Shown here: positions 9,058 through 17,146 of the stretch, piece by piece
How the letters are laid out: every line of letters begins with the position of its first letter
How positions within the stretch are numbered: the first letter of the stretch is position 1
NCBI GenBank assembly: GCA_028282625.1
Contig: JANQHP010000171.1
Location: forward strand, 1 to 35,709
Length of the DNA stretch: 35,709 nt
Source: Rickettsiales bacterium
GTDB taxonomy: Bacteria; Pseudomonadota; Alphaproteobacteria; Rickettsiales; UBA8987
Reading direction: 5' to 3'
The notes under the pieces: generated by a model
What the model was told of the DNA's origin: nothing
The model's database searches: none
Seen by the model: only the letters and a program-made list of their open reading frames with translations
Position numbers and translations under genes: made by a program

Positions 9058-9387
9058 ATGCGATATACCACATCCATCATGGTCTTGCTTGCTGTGCTTG
9101 GCACTGCTGGCTGCGGCATGGGCACAGGATTAAACGAATGGGGCGGCTATAAGCTACTGAGCCCCAGGCCTTTTATGCAAAATCTACCGGAAGGACACGA
9201 CGATTATAGCCGTGGCTTTCGTGCAGGGTGCAGCAGCTTTACCCGCACCGTGGGGTCAGGATTGCTTCGGATGTACGATAGTGACATGTACGATCCGGAG
9301 GAAGGCATTGAAAACAATGAATACTACGCAGGCTACCGTATCGGCAGCTATTACTGCACCCAATATTTAGACGTAGAGCCCATCTAG
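9058..9387 (+). CDS. Small lipoprotein, tandem Cys-pair family, copy 1 (most divergent)
   Basis: I do not recognise the family. The protein (109 residues) has a lipoprotein signal peptide ending in the lipobox LGTAGC, then a short linker and one small domain. The domain begins with YSRGFRAGC and ends with YYAGYRIGSYYC. These correspond to the GW-x-DGC and YY-x2-W-x-DAF-x-YC motifs of the next four genes, with Trp replaced by Phe or Tyr. The two domain cysteines are 42 residues apart and, in the periplasm, would be expected to form a disulfide (inference). AAAGGA at 9045-9050 precedes the start. It is first of five same-strand copies and probably heads their operon. Confidence 0.75.
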   Translation: MRYTTSIMVLLAVLGTAGCGMGTGLNEWGGYKLLSPRPFMQNLPEGHDDYSRGFRAGCSSFTRTVGSGLLRMYDSDMYDPEEGIENNEYYAGYRIGSYYCTQYLDVEPI

Positions 9388-9396
9388 GAAAGCAGG

Positions 9397-9732
9397 ATGC
9401 AACACACCCTCATACGCTTATCTATTCTTATGCTGCTGCCTCTGTTGATAACAGGGTGCAACGGCAAGAATGGTAGCTTTGATATCCGCAAACCGGCATC
9501 GCTAGATCTCACGCCTCCTCCAGGTCCACCAGAATATGAGCAAGGGTGGAGCGATGGGTGTGAAAGTGGCATGAACGCCTATGCGCATGACTTTTACAAA
9601 TCCCTTCGTGTCTTTGACTTAAGGCTGGACCCTGTACTGCGTCAAAACCGTATGTATTACCAAGTGTGGAAGGACGCCTTCCTCTATTGCGCCATTTATT
9701 ATGATTCGGCCATCAACAGTCGGAAATTGTAG
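9397..9732 (+). CDS. Small lipoprotein, tandem Cys-pair family, copy 2
   Basis: This is an unrecognised predicted lipoprotein of 111 residues with a signal peptide and lipobox LITGC. After a Pro-rich linker (TPPPGPPEY) the domain opens with YEQGWSDGCESG and closes with YYQVWKDAFLYC. The two conserved cysteines are 43 residues apart. The segment between them is mostly charged and aromatic and is the most variable part of the family. It starts 9 bases after copy 1, with AGGAAA upstream. No enzymatic motif is visible; a structural or binding role in the envelope is only a guess. Confidence 0.77.
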   Translation: MQHTLIRLSILMLLPLLITGCNGKNGSFDIRKPASLDLTPPPGPPEYEQGWSDGCESGMNAYAHDFYKSLRVFDLRLDPVLRQNRMYYQVWKDAFLYCAIYYDSAINSRKL

Positions 9733-9742
9733 GAGAACCACC

Positions 9743-10075
9743 ATGATACCATCCCCTACATCTTCCATCCTGCTTACCACATTGCTGGTCCTGATGCTTT
9801 CTGCCTGCAGCCCTTTTCCGCCCTGGGCCAGAAAGCTGGAAAAAGGCCCTCCTTCTATGGGCGATAAAGAATATAACCCGCTCTACCTGCAAGGGTGGCA
9901 AGATGGATGCCATAGCGGCATCTCCGCTTCCACCAATCTTTGGTACAAGTTTCAGTATGGCTTTAAGCAAAATGCAGAATTGGCACAAGATACCGTCTAC
10001 TACAAAGGCTGGAAAGATGCTTTCGATCTTTGCCAGCGCTATACGTACCAATATCGCAGGAGGCCTTTCATTTAG
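9743..10075 (+). CDS. Small lipoprotein, tandem Cys-pair family, copy 3
   Basis: This is a 110-residue predicted lipoprotein with lipobox MLSAC. The domain opens with YLQGWQDGCHSG and closes with YYKGWKDAFDLC, with cysteines 41 residues apart, the shortest spacing of the five. The ATG at 9743 follows AGGAG at 9731-9735 and is preferred over an earlier in-frame start at 9701, which would lie inside copy 2. The gap from copy 2 is 10 bases. The function is unknown; the same pattern repeated in neighbours indicates duplication followed by strong divergence outside the motif. Confidence 0.77.
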   Translation: MIPSPTSSILLTTLLVLMLSACSPFPPWARKLEKGPPSMGDKEYNPLYLQGWQDGCHSGISASTNLWYKFQYGFKQNAELAQDTVYYKGWKDAFDLCQRYTYQYRRRPFI

Positions 10076-10084
10076 GATTAGCCC

Positions 10085-10429
10085 ATGCGTATCATCACCC
10101 TCACCATCTTATGCACTCTGATTGTGACGCTTTCAGCATGTCAGCAATTTACCAAACCGCGCCCCTGGGGCTTGGGTGAAACACCTGATGGCACGCCTGA
10201 ATTCCGCAAAGGGTGGGAAGATGGATGCGACACCGGTTTACGTGCCTATGGTGGCCACTGGTACCGCAACCGCTCCGGCTACAAGCACTTCAAACAGGAC
10301 TTAACCCTCATTCACAATCCGGAATACTACCGCGCATGGCGCGATGCCTTTACCTATTGCCGTTGGTATGTGTGGAATTGGCAAAGGCCCGCGCGTGGCA
10401 CCAATAACAAATATGCGATCTTTTTCTAA
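10085..10429 (+). CDS. Small lipoprotein, tandem Cys-pair family, copy 4
   Basis: This is a 114-residue predicted lipoprotein with lipobox TLSAC. The domain opens with FRKGWEDGCDTG and closes with YYRAWRDAFTYC, with cysteines 44 residues apart. A short basic and aromatic tail follows. Its stop codon overlaps the start of copy 5 in the sequence TAATG, a typical sign of translational coupling, so copies 4 and 5 are expected to be made in a fixed ratio. The function is unknown. Confidence 0.77.
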   Translation: MRIITLTILCTLIVTLSACQQFTKPRPWGLGETPDGTPEFRKGWEDGCDTGLRAYGGHWYRNRSGYKHFKQDLTLIHNPEYYRAWRDAFTYCRWYVWNWQRPARGTNNKYAIFF

Positions 10430-10992
10430 TGTTTAAACACCCCACCCTCTTGATACTATGCGCCCTCATGTTGGTGAGTGGATGCCGTACCGTGTACGAA
10501 ATTCCTAAAACACCGCCTGAGAATGCACCGCCAGAATATAAAATGGGCTGGAAAGATGGCTGTGAGAGTGGCTTTTCCACCTTTAGTAACTATTACATGA
10601 AAATGCTTTATAGCTTTGCCATGGATATCAAATTAATGCAAGAATCCAGCTGGTATAACAAAGCATGGAACGACTCCTATGCCTACTGCCGTAGCTATAT
10701 GAACCGATTGCTGGCAGGTGACACCTTTAGTACGAGTAGCCCAGCACTTTTTGCGAATGATAGCATGCGGCTAAAAGCCGGTGGTCGCCTGCGTATGGGT
10801 GTCGCCGTTGAGGGTGATGAGGCTGAAAGCTCGCTTTTTAGAGGCCTTAGCCTGCCCGGCTGGGACCATAATGGCTGGGGAGGTAACACAGGCTGCAAAG
10901 AGAATTGGCTTAGCACCGGCTTCTGGGATTGTCCGGGTATGGGCAATCTCAACACACAGCAATGGCCCATGGGTGAGAGCACCTGGCCTTAG
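10429..10992 (+). CDS. Lipoprotein, tandem Cys-pair family, copy 5 with C-terminal extension
   Basis: This is a 187-residue predicted lipoprotein with lipobox LVSGC. The shared domain opens with YKMGWKDGCESG and closes with WYNKAWNDSYAYC, with cysteines 42 residues apart. Unlike the other copies it continues for about 80 residues beyond the domain. This tail is rich in Gly, Ser and Trp and has two further cysteines (in TGCKENW and WDCPG), so a second disulfide is possible. The start overlaps the stop of copy 4. The tail has no motif I recognise. It is the last gene of the array; the paired-hairpin region follows. Confidence 0.77.
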   Translation: MFKHPTLLILCALMLVSGCRTVYEIPKTPPENAPPEYKMGWKDGCESGFSTFSNYYMKMLYSFAMDIKLMQESSWYNKAWNDSYAYCRSYMNRLLAGDTFSTSSPALFANDSMRLKAGGRLRMGVAVEGDEAESSLFRGLSLPGWDHNGWGGNTGCKENWLSTGFWDCPGMGNLNTQQWPMGESTWP

Positions 10993-11020
10993 ACACCGTT
11001 GTGACATAGGAGAATGTTTT

Positions 11021-11231
11021 GCCATGTGTTTGATTTTGCTTAAGAACAAGAAGATTTTCGACAGAGATGTGGGGGCATCTTTGGAGAACATGTTCGCCGT
11101 TATTAGGCAAAATCAACCATGGCCCTTCGGGTTGCGACTAAAACCGCTATCCACTGCGTCTTTATGCTTGACCATAGGCACACGATGCTCTGCGCATCAA
11201 TCCTTGTGGAGTAACGATTTTAGTCCGCAAC
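11021..11231. other. Two consecutive long imperfect hairpins (candidate structured RNA or palindromic repeat element)
   Basis: The interval between lipoprotein copy 5 and ftsA (about 290 bases) holds two adjacent inverted repeats. The first pairs 11021-11040 with 11106-11123 (about 18 pairs, two single-base bulges). The second pairs 11131-11146 with 11215-11231 (15 pairs, one bulge, one mismatch), extended inward by TCCAC/GTGGA at 11150-11154 and 11206-11210. Each spans about 100 bases, and smaller stems lie inside, such as AGATG/CATCT and GATGC/GCATC. A 79-codon frame (11024-11263) crosses both but lacks protein-like composition. A repeat element, a structured RNA, or an unusual transcription end between convergent operons are all possible. 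Confidence 0.5.
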
Positions 11232-11282
11232 AAAATAATTTCCTATCTAACAACAGTGTCTAGGCAAGTGCCAAAACCATCC

Positions 11283-12560
11283 TTAAAAATTCTGCTTAAA
11301 CCACTGCACCATACGGTTAGCCATACTCTTTCTGGCCAGCGTTTCCGTTTCAAAAAGTGAACCCGCTTCCATCTGGCGCTTCTGCTCCGCATAATGAAGC
11401 AAGCCGATTGCCGTTGCAAAAGAAGGCCCACGGGTGGCCTCTGCCAAACCTTCTGCCGTTTTAGGCAACCCAGCCCTGGTGTGGCAATGAAACATCTGCG
11501 ACGCCAGTTCCTGCATACCGCGTAATTGCGAGGTGCCACCAGATAAAACCAGCCGGTTGCCAGCCATGGCATAAGGGCCGCCTTGTTGCAGCTTTTGCTT
11601 GACCATCTCCAATATTTCTTCTGCGCGTGGCCTTATAATGGCACATAAACGTGCCTTGGATACATGCTCACCCGCACGCTGCAGCCCAGGATAAGGCATT
11701 TCTTCTGACCCCACATCCAAACCAAGATCTTCAGCAGGCAGCTCGATATTTTCTTGGTTATCCGCTTCGGTATGAATCACATTGCCATACAGTGTTTTAA
11801 TGCGTTCGGCAGCCTGCACGCTGACCGAAAGACCATACGCAATATCATGCGTAATATGCTCACCGCCCAGTGGCACCGTATCCGTGTGCACCAAATGGCC
11901 TTTGGAAAATACTGCAAGCGAGGTGCTGCTTGCCCCAATATCCACCAGCAATACACCCAGTTGCATCTCATCCTGTGAAAGGCTGACCAAACCAGACATA
12001 TATCCCGAGAAAGCGGCATCTTCCATATCAAGATGGCATTGTGCCAAACAGCTTGTGATATTACGCAACACGGTCGCAGAAACCGTCACAATATGCAACG
12101 TAGTCGCCAACATCTTGCCATACATCCCGCGCGGATCATGCACGCCCTGCATATCATCCAACGTATAGCCAAGCGGCACACAATGCAAAACGGTCGCATC
12201 CGGTGCATTAAAATGCTCATATCCCTTGGCAATAATATGGTTGATATCCCGGTCGGTGACCTCATGGCCTGAGACCTGTGTATTGATATGTATGGTATGC
12301 GAGGTAATGCTTGCACCCGAAAAACTCACAAACACCGCATCAATGGTCTGCTCTGCCATTTTTTCTGCCAAATGCACCGCCGAAAGAATCGAGGTTTCCG
12401 CTTTTTTGATATCTGTGACAATACCGCCTTGAATCCCTTCGGCCACCTGGTGCCCTATACCCGCGATATGCCAGGAACCGTCTGATTGTGGCAACGCAAT
12501 AAAGCACACCACTTTTGACGTACCCAAATCGACGACTGCTATTGGTCCATAGCGGGACAT
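11283..12560 (-). CDS. ftsA: Cell division protein FtsA
   Basis: FtsA is the actin-like protein that anchors FtsZ filaments to the inner membrane and recruits later division proteins. The ATPase fold shows phosphate-1 VVDLGTSKVVCFIA near residue 9, phosphate-2 LLVDIGASSTSLAVF near residue 205 and the adenosine loop LVLSGGTSQLRGM near residue 345. The SHS2/1C domain with TVSATVLRN lies between. The last 14 residues (SMANRMVQWFKQNF) form the amphipathic membrane-targeting helix. It follows ftsQ by 43 bases on the same strand. The usual downstream ftsZ is missing; the gene instead converges on the hairpin region. Confidence 0.95.
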   Translation of the reverse strand: MSRYGPIAVVDLGTSKVVCFIALPQSDGSWHIAGIGHQVAEGIQGGIVTDIKKAETSILSAVHLAEKMAEQTIDAVFVSFSGASITSHTIHINTQVSGHEVTDRDINHIIAKGYEHFNAPDATVLHCVPLGYTLDDMQGVHDPRGMYGKMLATTLHIVTVSATVLRNITSCLAQCHLDMEDAAFSGYMSGLVSLSQDEMQLGVLLVDIGASSTSLAVFSKGHLVHTDTVPLGGEHITHDIAYGLSVSVQAAERIKTLYGNVIHTEADNQENIELPAEDLGLDVGSEEMPYPGLQRAGEHVSKARLCAIIRPRAEEILEMVKQKLQQGGPYAMAGNRLVLSGGTSQLRGMQELASQMFHCHTRAGLPKTAEGLAEATRGPSFATAIGLLHYAEQKRQMEAGSLFETETLARKSMANRMVQWFKQNF

Positions 12561-12603
12561 CGCACTACCTTATACCATAATGAAGCCACACGCATAAAAT
12601 AGA

Positions 12604-13500
12604 CTATTTTGGTACAATGAACAGCCTGTTTTCAACACGCAAATCAAGGGTTTTGATCTTACGACTAAGCAGCTGGTGTTGCGCGTGCCATTCCACCAAC
12701 TGCGCAAGTGCCTGATCCACACGCTGCTCAGGCAACAATACCACCATACCATCGCGTAAGCGTATATTCCATCGCCGGTTACCCACCCGGTAGACCGCAT
12801 CCAAAGAGGCAAATAGCAAGGGGTGTTGCTGCAACGCCTGAAGCAGCATGGGAAACTGCTCCGGCGCTTGTTCACCCTCCACCAACAACAAGGTTTCAAA
12901 CACATCATATTGCGCCTTTTCATGCCTACGATAAGGCGCAATCACATAGCCCGAACCATCCAAAAGGTAAAATGCCCCTTGGCGATGCCACAAGGCCACC
13001 GCAATGCGCTCTTCAATTTCAATGGAAAGGTGGTCCGGCAAACGACGTGTCACATGGGCAGACTTCACCCACCCGATTGCCTCTACCCGCCGCTGCAAGG
13101 CCTGCAAGTCAATTTGCATCAGCGGAATCTTGTTCCCGTTGTGCCAAAAAGCTTGATCGCCTGGAATTACCGCTTCCACCTCTTCTGCCAAAAGATAGTA
13201 TATCCCTTTAATGGTAATGCCGTGCAGGACCAAGCCGCTAGACTGGCTCACACGGTAAAGCACACCATCGTAATAAGCCTGCATCTCCTCTGTAAGTTGG
13301 TGTCCCTTAGGGTGAGTCAGCAAAAAAACGGTCAGACCGGCAAGCACTAAGGCCATCATCGTACGTTTGATATACCTTAAGGGCTTTTTAGCACCTTTAC
13401 GCCCTGCGGCTGTCTTGGCTCGCTTGGCAACGTATTTTTTGGGCTTCACGCGTCCACTTCCACGCTTAGACACTGTGATGAATGCGGCTGGTAATCGCAT
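12604..13500 (-). CDS. ftsQ: Cell division protein FtsQ
   Basis: FtsQ is the bitopic division protein that scaffolds FtsB and FtsL. A Lys/Arg-rich cytoplasmic tail is followed by one membrane segment (MMALVLAGLTVFLLTH, about residues 48-63). The periplasmic POTRA domain follows, starting near VLHGITIKGI and including MQIDLQALQRRVEAIGWVKS, then the beta domain with RLPDHLSIEIEERIAVALW and LLDGSGYVI. Two starts are possible. The ATG ending at 13500 overlaps ddl by 55 bases. A GTG ending at 13449 overlaps the ddl stop by 4 bases (GTGA), a classic coupled start that would give 281 residues. I report the longer form but consider the GTG at least as likely. Confidence 0.9.
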   Translation of the reverse strand: MRLPAAFITVSKRGSGRVKPKKYVAKRAKTAAGRKGAKKPLRYIKRTMMALVLAGLTVFLLTHPKGHQLTEEMQAYYDGVLYRVSQSSGLVLHGITIKGIYYLLAEEVEAVIPGDQAFWHNGNKIPLMQIDLQALQRRVEAIGWVKSAHVTRRLPDHLSIEIEERIAVALWHRQGAFYLLDGSGYVIAPYRRHEKAQYDVFETLLLVEGEQAPEQFPMLLQALQQHPLLFASLDAVYRVGNRRWNIRLRDGMVVLLPEQRVDQALAQLVEWHAQHQLLSRKIKTLDLRVENRLFIVPK

Positions 13501-14429
13501 TGCGCACCTTGCAACAATCGCTCCACCAACCTAGGAAATGGCAGCCCTTTGGCCGCCGCTAATTTAGGCACCAAAGAAGTCGGAGTCATGCCTGGGTGGG
13601 TATTAATTTCCAAGACATAGATACGACCATCCCCTCCCACAGCCGGATCACTATAACGCATGTCCGTACGACTAATCGTGCGGCAACCTATTGCCTCATG
13701 CGCGTTACAGGCATAGGCACACGCACGCTCCAACACATCCTCCTCCACACCGGGCGGAGGCGAGAGATACTCCGTATTCCCGGAGGTATATTTATTCTGA
13801 TAGGTATAAAAACCCTCTTTGGGCTTTATTTCCATCACGCCCAAAGGCTCAACCGCCATGCCCGGCGCTTGCAACACGCCCACGGTCCATTCTCTTCCTG
13901 CGATATAAGGCTCCGCAAGCAGCTGCTTATAATGCGTGATAGAAGCGAAAATAGCCGGCTCATCCGCATCCGCGTCCACTATATGCACGCCCACGCTGGA
14001 ACCATCCTCTAGCGGCTTTAAAATATAAGGGCGCGGCAAGGGATCAACAAGCGTTTGACCCGTGCCCGCCAGCGATGCGACCTCTACCACCACACCCGGC
14101 ACCACGCACACACCCGCTTGTTCCATCAATATTTTCGCCGTGGGCTTGTGCATCGCCAGCGCACTGGCCCGCACGCCAGAATGCGTATATTTAAGGCCCA
14201 ATATTTCGCACAAGCCTGCCACGCACCCATCCTCACCATAAGTGCCATGCAACGCATTACACACCACATCAGGGTCGCACGCTTGAAGCTGGTGTGCTAG
14301 GTCCATCCCCATATCAATACGTGTCACATCATGACCAAGAGATTGACACGCTTCTGCCAAAGCCTTCCCTGTATCCAAAGAGACCTCACGTTCGCTGGAA
14401 AGCCCGCCCTCTACCACAGCTATATGCAT
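13446..14429 (-). CDS. ddl: D-alanine--D-alanine ligase
   Basis: Ddl makes the D-Ala-D-Ala dipeptide for peptidoglycan precursors using ATP. The ATP-grasp signatures are present: EGGLSSEREVSLDTG at the N-terminus, HGTYGEDG near residue 80, KPLEDGSSVGVH near residue 140, and EINTHPGMTPTSLVPK with metal-binding residues near residue 280. Length (327) is slightly above the usual range of about 305-320. An AAGGA motif lies before the ATG, and the 50-base upstream gap to phaC is very A/T-rich and may hold a promoter. It leads the ddl-ftsQ-ftsA unit; the expected upstream murB is replaced by phaC. Confidence 0.96.
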   Translation of the reverse strand: MHIAVVEGGLSSEREVSLDTGKALAEACQSLGHDVTRIDMGMDLAHQLQACDPDVVCNALHGTYGEDGCVAGLCEILGLKYTHSGVRASALAMHKPTAKILMEQAGVCVVPGVVVEVASLAGTGQTLVDPLPRPYILKPLEDGSSVGVHIVDADADEPAIFASITHYKQLLAEPYIAGREWTVGVLQAPGMAVEPLGVMEIKPKEGFYTYQNKYTSGNTEYLSPPPGVEEDVLERACAYACNAHEAIGCRTISRTDMRYSDPAVGGDGRIYVLEINTHPGMTPTSLVPKLAAAKGLPFPRLVERLLQGAQCDYQPHSSQCLSVEVDA

Positions 14430-14479
14430 ATAAAATCCTTATAATTTAGTATTTTGTTATGTTTATTTTATGTATATAA

Positions 14480-16306
14480 TTAAGCACGAGAGCGCACATA
14501 AAGCCCCGGCGCATCCACGTGCTCTGCGCCGCGTAAGGCAACTGGCTGTCTTGCCTTAACGCTTTGCCCTGTGTGGCCATTTTGCACCATCCAGCGATCC
14601 CAATGTTCCCACCAGGAGGAAGCCTCATGGTGCATGGCGGAGGCAAACCATTGCTCAGCTTCTTCACCCGCCACACTGCCCTCCCAATACCCATAACGTT
14701 TTTTAGCAGGCGGGTTTACCACACCAGAAACATGCCCAGACTCTGTTAACACAAAACAGGGTGCTTGCTTCATATATTGCGAAGACGCATAGGCCGATTG
14801 CCAAGGCACAATGTGGTCCTCCAACGCCGCAAGAAAATAGGAAGGTGTCGTAATATTGCCAATATCAAGTGGCTTGCCTTTCATAGTGATCTTTTGCGGC
14901 TGAATCAAGGCATTCTCTTGATAAAACATCGTGATATATTCTTGATACATCTTCGCAGGCAAGTCGGTAACATCGTTATTCCAATATAAAATATCAAAAG
15001 GAAAGGGCTGCTTCCCCATCAGGTAGTTGTTGACTACAAAAGACCATATCAAGTCATTGGCGCGGAGCAAACGAAACACCAGCGCCATATCCTTCCCCGG
15101 CAGCACACCTTTTTTGGCAATACGCTCCTCAAAAGCATCCAACAAGCCCACATCCACGAAAGAGCCTAAATCACCGGTAGCGCCAAAATCGATAAGGGTG
15201 GTGATATAAGTCGCCGAGCGAATATGGTCGATAGAAACAGTACCAGGCCCCTTGGAAGCCGCCGAAAGCCACGCCAAGGTGCAAGCCAGTATTGTCCCAC
15301 CAATACAATACCCCATCACGTTGAGTTGCTTGGTTTTTGAAGCATGAAGCACTGCTTCCATGGCCGGCAGCACGCCATCTGCCATATAATCTTCGAACCG
15401 AACATCCGCATGCTTGGCAGTCGGATTCACCCACGACGTCACACAAACGGTATAACCACGCTCCACCAGCCATTTGATCAAGGATTTTTCCGGCGTAAGG
15501 TCCAGGATGTAATATTTATTAATCCATGGGGAAACGATCAACAAAGGTTTGGCATGGACAGTCGATGTCGCAGGCGCATATTGGATCACCTCCACCAAAT
15601 GGTTCCGAAAGATCACCTTTCCCTTGGTGGTAGCCACCGTTTTACCCAAGACAAACGCCGCATCATCGCAGGTCGAGGGCAAGTAGTAGCCTTGATCCTT
15701 CTGCGTCGAGTGCCGAAGATCCTCTAAAAATTGCTTCATGCCCTGCAAAATATTGTCCCCACCCGTGCGGGTAATCTCTTTCCATACCAAAGGGTTGGTC
15801 GCCGCAAAATTAGTGGGGGCCGAAGCATTGAGCCATTGTTGCGTATAAAACTGCATCCGCGCGTGTTGTTTTTCTGGTAACACATCCTGTGATGCCTGCA
15901 ATAAATTAGTCGTATACTGCACCGATAAAAAATAGGCTTGCTTAATGAGAGAAAAAACAGGATGCGCCTTCCAAATACCATCTTGAAATCGCCTGTCCTT
16001 CGGGTCTGGCATAAAAATTTCAGGTAAAGGTTCTCCTGCCGCCTGAGAAGAGATATTACCCCAGAGCGAAAGGGTGGATTGAAACCATTCCTGATAGTTT
16101 TTCCAAAATATTTCTGGCTTTTCCTGCGCAAATTGCATCCATGCCTGCATCATTTCATGCGCCGGTTGCATCGTATTCGTGCCATATTCTTCCTGCCACT
16201 GCAGCCAGAGCGTTTGAGATTCAACAAAAACCTCTTCCCAAAGCTTGGTCAAAGCAAGAAACGTTTCTTCCGAAAACGGAGAATGGGATACCGGACCATG
16301 CTGCAT
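14480..16306 (-). CDS. phaC: Class I poly(3-hydroxyalkanoate) synthase
   Basis: PhaC polymerises (R)-3-hydroxyacyl-CoA into polyhydroxyalkanoate on the granule surface. The alpha/beta-hydrolase catalytic set is complete: Cys334 in the lipase-like box GYCIGG, Asp497 in EDHIVPW and His525 in SGHVSGV. SPWINKYYILDLTPEKSL near residue 260 and the C-terminal WWEHWDRWM region also match class I enzymes. Length (608) fits class I. No phaE, phaR, phaA or phaB is in the window. The monomer could come from elsewhere or from beta-oxidation intermediates (inference). It is on the same strand as ddl, 50 bases before it, an unusual neighbour for a cell-wall gene. Confidence 0.95.
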   Translation of the reverse strand: MQHGPVSHSPFSEETFLALTKLWEEVFVESQTLWLQWQEEYGTNTMQPAHEMMQAWMQFAQEKPEIFWKNYQEWFQSTLSLWGNISSQAAGEPLPEIFMPDPKDRRFQDGIWKAHPVFSLIKQAYFLSVQYTTNLLQASQDVLPEKQHARMQFYTQQWLNASAPTNFAATNPLVWKEITRTGGDNILQGMKQFLEDLRHSTQKDQGYYLPSTCDDAAFVLGKTVATTKGKVIFRNHLVEVIQYAPATSTVHAKPLLIVSPWINKYYILDLTPEKSLIKWLVERGYTVCVTSWVNPTAKHADVRFEDYMADGVLPAMEAVLHASKTKQLNVMGYCIGGTILACTLAWLSAASKGPGTVSIDHIRSATYITTLIDFGATGDLGSFVDVGLLDAFEERIAKKGVLPGKDMALVFRLLRANDLIWSFVVNNYLMGKQPFPFDILYWNNDVTDLPAKMYQEYITMFYQENALIQPQKITMKGKPLDIGNITTPSYFLAALEDHIVPWQSAYASSQYMKQAPCFVLTESGHVSGVVNPPAKKRYGYWEGSVAGEEAEQWFASAMHHEASSWWEHWDRWMVQNGHTGQSVKARQPVALRGAEHVDAPGLYVRSRA

Positions 16307-16313
16307 AGAACTT

Positions 16314-16342
16314 TTGCCTGATCGTATGTTATCTGGTATAAT
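16314..16342 (+). promoter_or_regulatory. Predicted housekeeping promoter of the proline-rich lipoprotein gene
   Basis: TTGCCT at 16314-16319 and a perfect TATAAT at 16337-16342 are separated by 17 bases, and TG one base before the -10 gives an extended -10. Transcription would start near 16349. This excludes in-frame starts before that point and supports a GTG start at 16374 or 16380 for the gene downstream. The element lies only 8 bases from the phaC start codon, so divergent transcription of phaC must initiate within or near the same stretch. Confidence 0.65.
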
Positions 16343-16379
16343 ACGTTATCTTTTACACGATAAATTAGGGCTTGTGAAC

Positions 16380-17108
16380 GTGGTATTGCCTTTTCGCTTT
16401 CTATTCTTTTGCAGCGTCTGTTTGATCGCTCTTTCTGGATGCAACTGGGTCAAAAATACGTCTGAAAGGCTTGGGTCTTACTTGCCTACCTCCAAAGATA
16501 CCACACCATGTAAAGGCAAAATGTTCTGTAGCGATGAGGACATCGCAGCATCCGCTAAAGCAAGCAGCACATCCTATAGCAACAGGAAACCCGTCAATAG
16601 GCCTGCTCCCACCCAAGCGCAGGCATCCCCCGCGCAGGAAAGGGTGAGCCCACCCTACCCTAGCAACCCAGGAGCAACCCCTTATCCCTACCAATCCCCT
16701 TCCAATGCCGCACCCAATGCCGGCATGCATATCCCACCTGGTATGGTGGCAGTGCCCATGCCAGATAATTTTGTGCCACCTCCAGGCTCCATGGCCTTGC
16801 CTCCTTCTGCTAATACGCCACCTCAAGCATTTCCCGGGGCGCCTCCCTTTCCTCCAAACAACGCCATGTCCCCTTTTCAAGGCATGCCCGCACCACCTTT
16901 GGATGCCGGTGCACCACCCAAGCGCCTGGCGATTGATGCACATGGCAACCTCATTAATGCCGATACAGGCCAACCGGTTATACTGGACAAACACAACCAA
17001 CAAGGCTATAATGATAGCCGCTTAAAACCATGGGAGGCAAACCCGGAGTGGAAACATGACTTGCCCCCAAGTCCAGTTGATGACTTAAAAGAATCGTTGG
17101 ATTGGTAA
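16380..17108 (+). CDS. Proline-rich lipoprotein of unknown function
   Basis: This predicted lipoprotein has a hydrophobic signal segment and lipobox ALSGC. The first 35 mature residues include a cysteine pair in PCKGKMFC. A long Pro/Ala/Gly-rich, probably unfolded segment (about 120 residues) follows, then a C-terminal portion containing IDAHGNLINADTGQPVILD that looks like a small folded unit. No ATG fits after the predicted promoter. GTG at 16380 is favoured because AGGG at 16367-16370 is 9 bases upstream; GTG at 16374 is the alternative. A short lipoprotein gene follows 38 bases later. The extended linker suggests a protein that reaches across or stands off a membrane (inference). Confidence 0.7.
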   Translation: MVLPFRFLFFCSVCLIALSGCNWVKNTSERLGSYLPTSKDTTPCKGKMFCSDEDIAASAKASSTSYSNRKPVNRPAPTQAQASPAQERVSPPYPSNPGATPYPYQSPSNAAPNAGMHIPPGMVAVPMPDNFVPPPGSMALPPSANTPPQAFPGAPPFPPNNAMSPFQGMPAPPLDAGAPPKRLAIDAHGNLINADTGQPVILDKHNQQGYNDSRLKPWEANPEWKHDLPPSPVDDLKESLDW

Positions 17109-17146
17109 AAAAGTCCCTGTAACTTAAGTAAAACAAAGGATGACAC

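Noticed and set aside
10781..11263. 160-codon frame across the end of lipoprotein copy 5 and the hairpin region
   Set aside because: Its first half is a shadow of copy 5. The remaining 79 codons cross two long inverted repeats, lack protein-like composition and have a poorly placed ribosome-binding site.
16245..16379. Longer start for the proline-rich lipoprotein
   Set aside because: It would overlap phaC and the predicted promoter, and the signal peptide works best from the GTG at 16380 or 16374.
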